NCBI RefSeq assembly: GCF_000182645.1
Contig: NZ_ACQA01000002.1
Coordinates: 1,054,001-1,118,000 of the forward strand
DNA: 64,000 bases
Direction: 5' to 3'
Source: Brucella intermedia LMG 3301
GTDB taxonomy: Bacteria > Pseudomonadota > Alphaproteobacteria > Rhizobiales > Rhizobiaceae
Position numbers and translations under genes: made by a program. Positions 55,958 to 64,000 of this stretch are shown in pieces. The notes below the pieces were generated by a model, which did no database searches, was not told where the DNA came from, and saw only the letters and a program-made list of their open reading frames with translations. Position 1 is the first letter of the stretch, and the number at the start of each line of letters is the position of its first letter.

Positions 55958-56241
55958 CACCATCACAACGAAAGCGAACGTTACAAAGGCTGGTCTCGTT
56001 ACAGGGCGGATCATGCTGCTACTGTGATCGACAGATCGAGATTCTGCACCACACGCCGGGACGAACAAATCCGCCGCATCGCGCAACGCTCGAGCACCTT
56101 CGACGCAAATGTGGAGGCGGCACAGACCAGTTAGACAATCTGGCTGCCGCCTGCTCCGAGTGCAACGGCGGACGCGGCCTGACAGACTGGCTTACCTTCA
56201 AGTCCTATCGGATGGGCGAGACGGTCACAGCACACAGATAG
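55954..56241 (+). CDS. HNH endonuclease
   Basis: 95 residues from ATG 55954 (ATGA overlap). SLQGGSCCYCDRQIEI, HRATLEHLRRKCGGGTDQLD and NLAAACSECNGGRGLTDW make a complete HNH unit with two CxxC pairs. Small free-standing nuclease, second in this prophage besides 32425. Confidence 0.82.
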   Translation: MTPSQRKRTLQRLVSLQGGSCCYCDRQIEILHHTPGRTNPPHRATLEHLRRKCGGGTDQLDNLAAACSECNGGRGLTDWLTFKSYRMGETVTAHR

Positions 56242-56338
56242 CGACGGGGCGCTTAAGCCCCCGAATCTCCAAGAATGACAGCCCTTGCGCGTTTTTGCGC
56301 CACGGCTTTTTGCACCCACCAAACACGAGGAGAATAAC

Positions 56339-56605
56339 ATGCACAGACATGTATCGACGACGCACGCCGCTATGGCACCCATCCTGACTGCCGCTGAGTT
56401 CCAGCTACAAGGCACGACTGCTGCGCAAGTCCTATCGATCTCAAAGGCCGTACGCGCGCTTGGCTATCACTCCGAGGCTGAGACGCTGCGCAACACCGCT
56501 TTCGAACTGGCGCGCATTACTGGCGTTCGGTTCCGCTATGGCGCTCCAGGCCAGCGTCGCAATCCAGCCAATGACAACCGCCGCCGGCAGCGGAGGGCGG
56601 TGTGA
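56339..56605 (+). CDS. Small early protein with ANDN tail
   Basis: 88 residues from ATG 56339 (leader copy 56324-56332). MHRHVSTTHAAMAPILTAAE, then AVRALGYHSEAETLRNTAFE and a basic tail with PANDNRRRQRRAV. Two hairpins (56249-56264 GGGGC/GCCCC and 56287-56300 GCGC/GCGC) lie ahead of the leader. Function unknown. Confidence 0.6.
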   Translation: MHRHVSTTHAAMAPILTAAEFQLQGTTAAQVLSISKAVRALGYHSEAETLRNTAFELARITGVRFRYGAPGQRRNPANDNRRRQRRAV

Positions 56606-56709
56606 TGGTGGTGGGTGAACACGCCGTGAAGGCGGCGCAGAAAGCGTATAGAGAATGCGAAGGTGATAGCACGGAAAGCCACCGCGCCGCACTGCGGGAA
56701 AGGGAGTGA
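56605..56709 (+). CDS. Very small protein (34 residues)
   Basis: MVVGEHAVKAAQKAYRECEG then DSTESHRAALREREE-like end. One-base overlap (TGATG) with the preceding stop supports translation; helical and charged. Confidence 0.5.
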   Translation: MVVGEHAVKAAQKAYRECEGDSTESHRAALRERE

Positions 56710-56711
56710 GG

Positions 56712-56933
56712 ATGTCAGCGCGAGACTACAAGCGGGTATTTATCGTCATCGCGGCGCTCGTCGCCATATACCTCGCCTACCAGCAGATTCCGCACATTCA
56801 CATCGGAGAGCGTGCGCAAGGCAGCTACGAGGGCGGCACCGCATCTGACGAGGATGTTTCGAAATCGGTTCGAGAGGCGCAGGAAGCCGCGGATAAGGCA
56901 AGCCGTGCCGGCCCGGCAGAAAGCAGCAAGTAA
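56712..56933 (+). CDS. Small membrane-anchored protein
   Basis: 73 residues: RVFIVIAALVAIYLAYQQIP anchor, then a hydrophilic helical tail (EDVSKSVREAQEAADKASRA). Start ATG 56712 rather than GTG 56706, since GGGAGTGAG precedes it. Confidence 0.6.
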   Translation: MSARDYKRVFIVIAALVAIYLAYQQIPHIHIGERAQGSYEGGTASDEDVSKSVREAQEAADKASRAGPAESSK

Positions 56934-57124
56934 TGGCGTCATACACCTTTGCTGACACCGAACGATGGTTGGACGCCATAGCCGGTGTCATTGCCTGCTT
57001 TCCGGAAACAGAACAGAATCTCCTGCCACTTTATGAGCGCGTGGAACGAATGCAGCGCAGTCTGACTGCAAACGATAATATTCGCGATCGTATTAAATCA
57101 CGGCTACGTCGAACGGCAGCGTGA
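56933..57124 (+). CDS. Small protein of unknown function
   Basis: 63 residues MASYTFADTERWLDAIAGVI, then LLPLYERVERMQRSLTANDN and a basic end. TAATG overlap with the preceding stop; converges with the integrase by 32 bp. ANDN motif present. Confidence 0.6.
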   Translation: MASYTFADTERWLDAIAGVIACFPETEQNLLPLYERVERMQRSLTANDNIRDRIKSRLRRTAA

Positions 57125-58448
57125 ACTTTTCCATTTGCTCTTTTCGCCATTCCAAAGAACCGCCCGTACCATATCGTGGGCGGTCAACTGTATGCCCCAT
57201 CAACATTCGGCGCAGTTCATCGTCCAGGCCCGCCTCTTTCATGCGGTCCTCGAATGAATGGCGAAGCGAATAAACGGTATAGCCCGCGCCTTTTGGGAAC
57301 AGCTCGTTGTCCTTGAAATATTTATTCAGCGTCGCCGACAGCGTGTCTTCCTTGTTTTTGTAACGAGGAAAGCCATTCCTATGCTTCCTAAAAACCTCAT
57401 GCGCTATGCCGACCAACGGCAGCTTGCGAACAGACGAAGCGGTTTTAATCTCACGCGGATCTGCAGCGTCTTTTCGAGGCGCAATCAGGATATGCGGAAC
57501 CCTGTCGGCCAAGAATATGTGCTCGGCCGTAATGTTGCAAAGTTCACTTGGTCGACAGCCCGTTTCAATCATCGCTAGGACGATGCCGCGAGCTTCATCA
57601 TTTAGACTGGCGAGTGGTCCATAGGTTAGGAACTTCTCCCGGATTATTGTGGTCGGGATCGGGGGCCTCGACTTTTCGACCTTCTCTGCAAAGCTCAAAT
57701 CGCGGAAAGGGTTTGGCCGATCCCTATCTCCCATGTGCTTGAAATACTCAGCAAAAAGAACTCGCATCCCGCCCATCATGCGGTTGCCCATGCTGGCCGA
57801 TATCGGCTGCTTCCCTTTGGCTGGCTTCGTTATCATTTGTAGCCAGACCTTATAGAATTTCTGCGCGTCCTCGCGCGTAATCTCCGCAATAGCCTTATCT
57901 GAAACGATCTTCACAAAATGGTCGATCGCCCGCTGCTTGTGTGCGCGCCACCGCTTTTTCTGAATTTCGCTCTTACCCGTCAATTCGTCGGGAGTGATTT
58001 CATCAAAGTAGATTTTCAGGGCTTGCGTCACAGACACTGACGGGATGCTCGCGGCGCCCACTGCGGCTGCGTCTTCTACTGGATTGCCAGTTACTAGGTT
58101 TAGTCGGGCCGCTAGAGCGTCATCTGGCATCGCAAGCAGCCTATCGGCTGGCACATATGAAATGCCGATAGCGTCGGCTCGCTTGATTGCGGCATCATAA
58201 AGTGCGCGGGCTTTATCGCCATCCGCTCCAGCATTTAGCATCGACCAAAGTGCATCGTCAGCAGATTCGTACTCGTTGCGCTTCGTCATCGCCCGAGCGA
58301 GATCGGTGGTTTTTAGGCTTATGCGGACGATAGGAGCGCGACTATCCTTGTCCGCCACAGACTTGGGAACACGGCGAACGTACTGATAAACGCCGTCGCG
58401 ATCTTTCAAATAACGATGAGGGTCTGATTTAATGCGATAGCCAGCCAT
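57093..58448 (-). CDS. int: Tyrosine-type phage integrase
   Basis: 451 residues from MAGYRIKSDPHRYLKDRDGV (ATG 58448); the frame is open 31 codons further. Core-binding part about 150-260; catalytic motifs MIETGCRPSELCNITAEHIF (Arg), VYSLRHSFEDRM (H-x-x-R), MGHTVDRPRYG (His and Tyr). It lies 155 bases from tRNA-His, facing into the phage. Determines site-specific integration. Confidence 0.9.
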   Translation of the reverse strand: MAGYRIKSDPHRYLKDRDGVYQYVRRVPKSVADKDSRAPIVRISLKTTDLARAMTKRNEYESADDALWSMLNAGADGDKARALYDAAIKRADAIGISYVPADRLLAMPDDALAARLNLVTGNPVEDAAAVGAASIPSVSVTQALKIYFDEITPDELTGKSEIQKKRWRAHKQRAIDHFVKIVSDKAIAEITREDAQKFYKVWLQMITKPAKGKQPISASMGNRMMGGMRVLFAEYFKHMGDRDRPNPFRDLSFAEKVEKSRPPIPTTIIREKFLTYGPLASLNDEARGIVLAMIETGCRPSELCNITAEHIFLADRVPHILIAPRKDAADPREIKTASSVRKLPLVGIAHEVFRKHRNGFPRYKNKEDTLSATLNKYFKDNELFPKGAGYTVYSLRHSFEDRMKEAGLDDELRRMLMGHTVDRPRYGTGGSLEWRKEQMEKFTLPFDVAVI

Positions 58449-58476
58449 GAAGGAATAATAACACGCAATGGCACGC

Positions 58477-58511
58477 TTTGTATCGCATTTTGTAGCACAG
58501 TCTGTATCACA
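58477..58511. repeat. Three 12-bp-spaced repeats, candidate integrase arm sites
   Basis: TTTGTATCGCA (58477), TTTGTAGCACA (58489) and TCTGTATCACA (58501) repeat every 12 bp between integrase and tRNA. Position suits arm-type sites of the attachment region. In the extended integrase frame they encode CDT repeats. Confidence 0.5.
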
Positions 58512-58602
58512 CAACGGTACGTTTAAGAACCGAACCAACAATAAAAAATCCGCCTAAGTGGTTGATATTATTACACTATTTTTGTTGAATGGCTGAAAGT
58601 AA

Positions 58603-58679
58603 TGGTACGGTCGGTTGGAGTTGAACCAACGACCTCAGGAGCCACAATCCTGCGCTCTAACCAACTGAGCTACGACCGC
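58603..58679 (-). tRNA. tRNA-His (GTG)
   Basis: Minus-strand cloverleaf: acceptor GCGGTCG/CGACCGT, D arm with AGCTCAGTTGGTTAGAGC, anticodon arm CAGGA-TTGTGGC-TCCTG (anticodon GTG), T arm GTTGG-TTCAACT-CCAAC and encoded CCA. Its 3' end faces the integrase, so it is the likely attachment site, kept intact by the phage. Bases 58680-59031 show nothing else. Confidence 0.9.
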
Positions 58680-59031
58680 GTACCTTTGTGTCGGCTGCGT
58701 GACGCTCTGGCGTCGCCGACAGGGGGTCACATACGGAGAATCGATCCATATTGCAAGTGATTATAGCTCTATTTTTTTAGAAATTCCCAATTGCGGGATT
58801 CTATATCAAATCCGGCTGATAAAGGTCACGGGCTGGTAACCATTCCAGATGACCGGCTGTGCACAACCGCGATATTGGCCTGGGCCTGTAAAATTACCTT
58901 TCCCGTATTAACTAATGAAATAGAAAATGCGGCCCATATCCAATGGCAATGTGGACCCGCGCCCATAAGAGGCTTATTAACAGGGCGTTAACAAGCACTG
59001 CGGGCGGTCGAAAGAACAGGTAAGGACTGGT

Positions 59032-62000
59032 ATGTCAGGATCATACCCCTTCATCGATATTGCCGCGCTGGATTCTATCCGCGAGGGCTTTGCAAAGGGC
59101 GATGCGCAGCTCGTGCTGACGCACGACCTGTCGGCAGTGCTCTGGGTCAATGGTCCCGGCGCAAAGCTTTTCGGCTTTGATCGCGTGGAAGACATGATCG
59201 GCGGAAGCCTTGACCTGCCCATTGCCACGCGCCGGCAGATTGCTTCGTCCAACAGCAATGCGGAGGGTGAAACCCGCACCATTTCCATTCGCCTTGGCGG
59301 AGGCTTGCGTTCCGACCTGACCCGTTTCAGCGTTTCGCACATCGCACTTCCCGATGGCGTGTCCGGCCTGCTGCTGACGGCCAATGGCGAGAACACCAAG
59401 GCGGAAGCCATCATTTCCGGTCTGAGCGATGAAACCACCCATGTGGCCCTGATCGACGCAAACAGCCGCGTGATTGCGGCGAGCCCGCGTTTTGCCGCGC
59501 TCGAAATTTCTTCCGCCACGCTGGAAGACCTCGTCATCGAAGCCGCAGACGCGGCTGACCGCATCGTCAAGCGTCGCATCCGCGCTGGAAGACATTCCGT
59601 ACCGGGAGCGATTGCGCGGCTGACCGATACGCGCCCCATGCATCTTCTCTGCATTATCGGCGATGCGCCGGACGTCGTGCAGGCAGCGCCCGTTGCACTG
59701 CCCGGCGAGGCCGAGGAGATACTCGAGGAGATGCTCCCCGAGCCTGCCGAGAGCGCGAACGCCGATATGGTCGAACAGGCTTCAGCCGATCAGCCGAAGC
59801 CCCGGAATTTCGTGTTCGATCAGGATGCGCCGCCAGCGCGCTTCATCTGGAAGGTCGGACCGGATGGCGCATTCACCGAAATATCTCCGGATCTTGCGGC
59901 GACGATCGGGCCGAATGCAGCCGATGTCGTCGGACGCCGCTTTGCCGATGTCGCCAATGTCTTCGGCTTCGATCCAGATGGCAGCATTGCCGCCCTGCTC
60001 GACAAGCGCGACACATGGTCGGGAAAACGCCTGATGTGGCCGGTGGAAGGCACGGATCTGCGTGTGCCAGTGGAGCTTGCCGCCCTGCCCGTCTATTCCC
60101 GTGATCGGGAGTTCACCGGCTTCCGCGGCTTCGGCGTGGTCCGTCCTGCAGATGCGGAAAAGGACCCTGAAGAAATCGGTCTGGTGCTTGCAGGCGGAAT
60201 TCCGCAAACGCGCAAGCCCGTCAGCGAGACCGTGGAAACGGTGACGTCTGTCGAAGACGACGACATTCTGGCGTTGAGCGAAGAAGTCGCCAACGACGAC
60301 AGGCCTGTCGCCACGTTGCCCAAGCCGCCGCTCGATATTGCGCCGACGCCCGGCCGTCGCGAATCCGACAAAGTCATCAGCCTGCTGAACGCCTGCGCTC
60401 AGGAAAAAGTGGCGGCTGATCAGGCGCGCATCCTGAAGGAACGGGAGCGTGAAGAGCGCCCCGAAGGCGGTCTCACCAAAACCGAACGCAACGCCTTCCG
60501 CGAAATTGCCGACCGTCTGCGCAAGCAGGGTCTCGCCAGTTCACGGTCGACCAGCGAGCCGGGCGCGCTGTCGGAAGAAGCTGTGGCGGACAGCCCGCAG
60601 CCGGTCGCAGTTGAAGAAGCGGCACTGCACACCCCCGGCCCGACACACGGCGATGAAACCGCCCTGCTGGCCAATCTGCCTGTACCGGTCATCATCCATT
60701 CGGGCGATACGATCCACTACGTCAATCAAGCCCTGCTCGATTTGACAGGTTATGAATCGCTCGATGATATTCGCGGCGCGGGTGGCGTTGATGTGCTGTT
60801 CAACAGCGAAAGCGACGATGGCGAAACGCGGCAGGGCATGGTGCTGCGCCGCGCCGATGGCAGCGAAGAGCCTGTCGATGCGCACCTCAATGCCATTGCC
60901 TGGCGCGATGGCCGCGCACTCATGCTGAGCCTGATGCCGGTAGCAGCCCCCGCAACACCCGCGCCGGTCGAAACCGCTGCCGCTCCGGTTGAAACGCCGG
61001 TGGCGATGGACAAGGATAATGAAAAACAGGCGCTGGCCGATCATGTCGAGGAACTGAAGACCATTCTCGACACGGCAACCGACGGGGTTGTCCTCATCGA
61101 CCCGGAAGGCCGCATCCGCTCCATGAACCATTCGGCCTCGGCCCTGTTCGGCTATGACCGCGAGGAGACGGAAGGCAAGTTCTTCTCAATGCTGTTCGCC
61201 ATTGAAAGCCAGCGCGCTGCGATGGACTATCTGCACGGTCTTTCCGGCAACGGAGTTCTGAGCGTCCTCAATGACGGACGCGAGGTGATTGGCCGTGAAG
61301 CCAAGGGCGGGTTTATTCCGCTGTTCATGACCATCGGCAAGCTGCCGCATACGCGTGGGTTCTGCGCCGTGCTGCGTGACATCACGCAATGGAAGCGCAC
61401 CGAGGAAGAACTGACCAATGCACGCAAGGAGGCGGAGCGCGCCTCAAGCCAGAAGACCGAGTTTCTGGCGCGCATCAGCCATGAAATCCGCACGCCGCTC
61501 AATGCGATCATCGGCTTTTCCGAACTGATGGCCGACGAGAAGTTCGGCCCTATCGGCAATGACCGCTATCGGGATTATCTGCGCGATATCAATCGTTCCG
61601 GCAATCACGTGCTGGCGCTGGTCAATGACCTGCTCGATATCTCGAAGATTGAAGCCGGTGCTCTCGACATGCAGTTTGAAGCGGTGTCGCTCAACGATGC
61701 CATCGCCGAAGCCATCGCGCTGATGCAGCCGCAGGCCAATCGCGAGCGCGTCATCATCCGCTCCAGCTTCCAGTCCAACCTGCCCGACATCGTTGCCGAT
61801 ACGCGTTCGATCAAGCAGGTCGCGCTGAACCTTCTGTCCAACGCGGTGCGCTTCACCGCGCCGGGCGGTCAGGTGATCGTGTCGACAAGCTACGAATTGA
61901 ACGGCGATGTGGTGATGCGGGTGCGCGACACCGGCATCGGCATGACCAAATCCGAGGTGGAACAGGCACTGAAGCCTTTTCGGCAGGTCAACGCGCTGGA

Positions 62001-62175
62001 GCGACGCAAGGCTGAAAGCGCCAAGGACTGGCGCAACGAAGGCACCGGCCTGGGCCTGCCGCTGACAAAAGCCATGGTGGAAGCAAATCGGGCGCAATTT
62101 GCCATCGATTCCACTCCGGGACATGGAACGGTGGTCGAGATCGCCTTCCCGCCCACCCGCGTTCTGGCTGACTGA
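59032..62175 (+). CDS. pdhS: PAS-domain sensor histidine kinase, PdhS-like
   Basis: 1047 residues. A long N-terminal sensory region with PAS-like units (residues about 260-390, 550-650 and 675-790) is followed by HisKA with FLARISHEIRTPLNAIIGF (His817) and HATPase with KQVALNLLSNAVRFTAPGGQ, VRDTGIGMTKSEVEQAL and GTGLGLPLTKAMV. FSELMADEKFGPIG is typical of the PleC/DivJ/PdhS group. In Brucella PdhS marks the old pole and acts through DivK (known). This is host DNA beyond the prophage. Confidence 0.82.
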   Translation: MSGSYPFIDIAALDSIREGFAKGDAQLVLTHDLSAVLWVNGPGAKLFGFDRVEDMIGGSLDLPIATRRQIASSNSNAEGETRTISIRLGGGLRSDLTRFSVSHIALPDGVSGLLLTANGENTKAEAIISGLSDETTHVALIDANSRVIAASPRFAALEISSATLEDLVIEAADAADRIVKRRIRAGRHSVPGAIARLTDTRPMHLLCIIGDAPDVVQAAPVALPGEAEEILEEMLPEPAESANADMVEQASADQPKPRNFVFDQDAPPARFIWKVGPDGAFTEISPDLAATIGPNAADVVGRRFADVANVFGFDPDGSIAALLDKRDTWSGKRLMWPVEGTDLRVPVELAALPVYSRDREFTGFRGFGVVRPADAEKDPEEIGLVLAGGIPQTRKPVSETVETVTSVEDDDILALSEEVANDDRPVATLPKPPLDIAPTPGRRESDKVISLLNACAQEKVAADQARILKEREREERPEGGLTKTERNAFREIADRLRKQGLASSRSTSEPGALSEEAVADSPQPVAVEEAALHTPGPTHGDETALLANLPVPVIIHSGDTIHYVNQALLDLTGYESLDDIRGAGGVDVLFNSESDDGETRQGMVLRRADGSEEPVDAHLNAIAWRDGRALMLSLMPVAAPATPAPVETAAAPVETPVAMDKDNEKQALADHVEELKTILDTATDGVVLIDPEGRIRSMNHSASALFGYDREETEGKFFSMLFAIESQRAAMDYLHGLSGNGVLSVLNDGREVIGREAKGGFIPLFMTIGKLPHTRGFCAVLRDITQWKRTEEELTNARKEAERASSQKTEFLARISHEIRTPLNAIIGFSELMADEKFGPIGNDRYRDYLRDINRSGNHVLALVNDLLDISKIEAGALDMQFEAVSLNDAIAEAIALMQPQANRERVIIRSSFQSNLPDIVADTRSIKQVALNLLSNAVRFTAPGGQVIVSTSYELNGDVVMRVRDTGIGMTKSEVEQALKPFRQVNALERRKAESAKDWRNEGTGLGLPLTKAMVEANRAQFAIDSTPGHGTVVEIAFPPTRVLAD

Positions 62176-62205
62176 GCCTCCTCAGCCCTTGCGCGGGCAA
62201 AAAAA

Positions 62206-62226
62206 AGCGCCGGACGAACCGGCGCT
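62206..62226. terminator. Hairpin after pdhS
   Basis: AGCGCCGG-ACGAA-CCGGCGCT, an 8-bp stem 31 bases past the stop, with As on the left and no T-run on the right. 62227-62577 shows no gene. Confidence 0.55.
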
Positions 62227-62577
62227 ATCGGAATCTCAGAGACAAAAGGACACAAAAGCAATTCGCAACGGAGCACCGGAAACGGCAGCTCGATCATCAC
62301 TCAGGTGTTGCCCTCCTTATCGCGTGAAGCCGGTTAACAAGGGCTTAAATTCCCCGTTTCGGGTTTACGCCTTGGTAGCCTCTGTAAAATCAGGGTTAAT
62401 TTCCGCGCAGCAATTGATTAACCAATTGGCCTTTGCCCCCTCCTTCACCTGGCGAAACAAATCAGAGCGTACTCTATCTCTTTGTTTTCGCCGCATTTAT
62501 GCAGCATCCCATCTTTCCATTTGACTGAAAAATACTCTAGTTTACACCGTAACCTTGTTTCACTGATTGGATGGTTG

Positions 62578-64000
62578 ATGCGCTGGCCCCGATTTACGCG
62601 CCTCATAATTGCGCTCGTCATTCTCTGCGCCGCGGCTGCAGCAACCTTGCTGGCTGTGGTGCCTTTCATCGTTTCCACCGATGCCATCCGTATCCGCGTT
62701 GCTCAGGAAATCAGCGCCTGGACTGGTTACAGCGTTGAACTCAAGCAGGCGCCCCGCCTGAAGGTATTCCCTGTTTTGCGCGCCTCCCTGAACGGCGTGA
62801 CGCTCAGCAAGCTCACCGATCAGGGCCAGAAGCCGCTCATGAGCGCGGACCGCATCGATGTCGAGCTTTCACCGCTCGATGCCATCATGGGGCATATCTC
62901 GTTTTCCGAAACGCAGATCGTCCGCCCCCATGTAAACCTCGACGGGCCGGTTTCGAATTTCTCGCAACTCCTTGACGCCATCGCCAATTCCAACGGGCGC
63001 CTTGGCACCGCTATCCGCGCGCAGCGCGCATTGCAGCAAAGCGGTTCCGGCGACAATGCGCTGGCCGCGCAGCAGGCCTCGCAGCCCTTTGGCCGCGTCG
63101 TGGTTCGCGACGGAACGATTGCCTTCAACCGGCCGGGCAGCGAGCCGGAAATCACCAGCGACGAGCAGATCACCAATGTCAGCGCAACATTGGAATGGCC
63201 GCGCACATCCAGCGCCGCGACGCTGAAGGGCAGCGCCAAATGGCGTGACGAGACTTCACAGTTCAGCCTGACTGCCGCGCAGGCGTTGCCGCTGCTGGCA
63301 GGCGGCACATCGGATGTGACCGCGAGCCTCACCGCCAATCCGTTGAGCCTCACCTTTCAGGGCAAGGCAAATATCTCCAAGGATCGTTTTTTCGAAGGCG
63401 CGCTGACTGCAAAAACGCCCTCGCTCAGCGGCGCGGTGCGCTGGCTTAGCCTGCCCGCCTATCGCGGGCAGTGCAGAGATCGGCGCGTTTTCGCTGGAAT
63501 CCACCATCACCGCGACACCGAAGCGGCTCAAATTTGCTGACGTGGAAATGACCGCCAATGACAGCCCGGCCAAGGGCGTGATCGAAATCGGTCTGGAGCA
63601 GGCACAACCGGCAGTGACCGGCACCCTGGCCTTCGACAAGCTGGACCTTCGCCGCCTGTTTTCGGCCTTCATTCCGCTTCCCGACAGCGCCGCGCGTTCG
63701 CCGAGCGAGCGCGACAATGCCGACCGGGAACTGGTCGACACAAGCTTCATCGACCGCGCGGAGGTCGACCTTCGTCTTTCGGCGCAGAACGCCACGGCGG
63801 GACCGGTCAACATGACGGGCGTGGCCGCTGCCGTGCAGATACGCGGTGGCCGTGCCATATTTGACATCGGCGACGCCAAGGCCTTCAACGGCATCATGCA
63901 GGCCAATGTCCAGATCGTGCGCGACCTGAAAAGCGCGAGCGGCGAATTGCGCTTCAACGCTTCGGATATCGACAGCTCGCAGTTCTTCACCGCAATGGGC
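62578..64000 (+). pseudogene. AsmA-like gene with frameshift, cut by window end
   Basis: From ATG 62578: an N-terminal membrane anchor (LIIALVILCAAAAATLLAVV), then AsmA features (LPAYRG region, VFPVLRASLNGVTLSKL, SADRIDVELSPLDAIMGHIS). At about 63466-63469 the frame breaks; reading GGG as GG restores SAEIGAFSLESTITATPKRL and stays open to 64000 (FDKLDLRRLFSAFI and so on). AsmA proteins act in envelope lipid transport. Mutation or assembly error. Confidence 0.75.

Noticed and set aside
63256..63990. 244-codon leftward frame opposite AsmA
   Set aside because: Shadow of the frameshifted AsmA gene; the plus strand has the AsmA features.

Overview
The window is most of a temperate siphophage genome (about 58.5 kb, HK97-type head, long-tailed layout) integrated in an alphaproteobacterial chromosome, followed by about 5.5 kb of host DNA. 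The host is most likely a Brucella/Ochrobactrum relative. The chromosomal genes on the right are tRNA-His, a 1047-residue PAS/histidine kinase that matches PdhS in size and architecture, and an AsmA-like gene, and GC content looks moderate. This assignment comes from recalled family features, not from a search. The integrase lies next to the 3' end of tRNA-His, so that tRNA is the probable attachment site. The other prophage end lies beyond base 1.

Layout, left to right. 0-2 kb: leftward early-type genes (DUF7768, phosphoesterase). 2-4.2 kb: small accessory genes, including a possible toxin-antitoxin pair with an ADP-ribosyltransferase-like protein. 4.2-6 kb: lysis genes (nested spanins, GH19-like endolysin with membrane tail). 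6-10.7 kb: rightward cargo (PepSY protein, an RgpF-acetyltransferase fusion, an OafA-like acyltransferase), probably altering the cell surface. 10.6-32.7 kb: leftward late genes, from fibre and tail tip through tape measure, chaperones, tail tube, connectors, capsid, protease, portal and terminase to HNH; a 1.3-kb IS3-family element splits one tail gene, and several rightward or surface-protein cargo genes interrupt the block. 32.7-45 kb: a phage tRNA(CAU), a tRNA-Lys-like fragment, nucleases, a DenV-type glycosylase, MgtC, a sensor kinase, a Prim-Pol/helicase, an McrA-like nuclease and two methyltransferases. 45-53.5 kb: early replication and recombination operon (Gp157, SF2 helicase, Cas4-like nuclease, sliding clamp, DUF669, RecA-like ATPase). 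53.5-57.1 kb: immunity switch (CI-like repressor, operators, divergent promoters) and small rightward genes. 57.1-58.5 kb: integrase.

The most interesting signal is post-transcriptional. Fourteen copies of a leader element, an A/C-rich stretch ending in CACGAGGAG, almost all sit immediately upstream of early genes on both strands, often behind a small hairpin with a 7-base loop. At 46.27-46.39 kb, between two early genes, lies what looks like a promoter-driven small RNA made of three consecutive hairpins. Each exposes CTCCTCCTCCC, an anti-Shine-Dalgarno sequence, as in the 'cuckoo' RNAs of alphaproteobacteria. Its loops are complementary to GAGGAG, so it could be a phage-borne translational regulator of the early genes. 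A short upstream transcript contains an 8-base perfect complement to two of its loops. A second recurring signal is a peptide motif, usually A-N-D-N, in about fourteen unrelated phage proteins with varying codons.

The prophage is probably partly defective: the tail gene is split by the IS, one small gene has an early stop, and three genes (spanin, winged-helix regulator, AsmA) carry one-base frameshifts. All three frameshifts can be explained by one extra base in a short homopolymer, so assembly error must be considered. Everything here was read by eye; no searches or folding programs were run.
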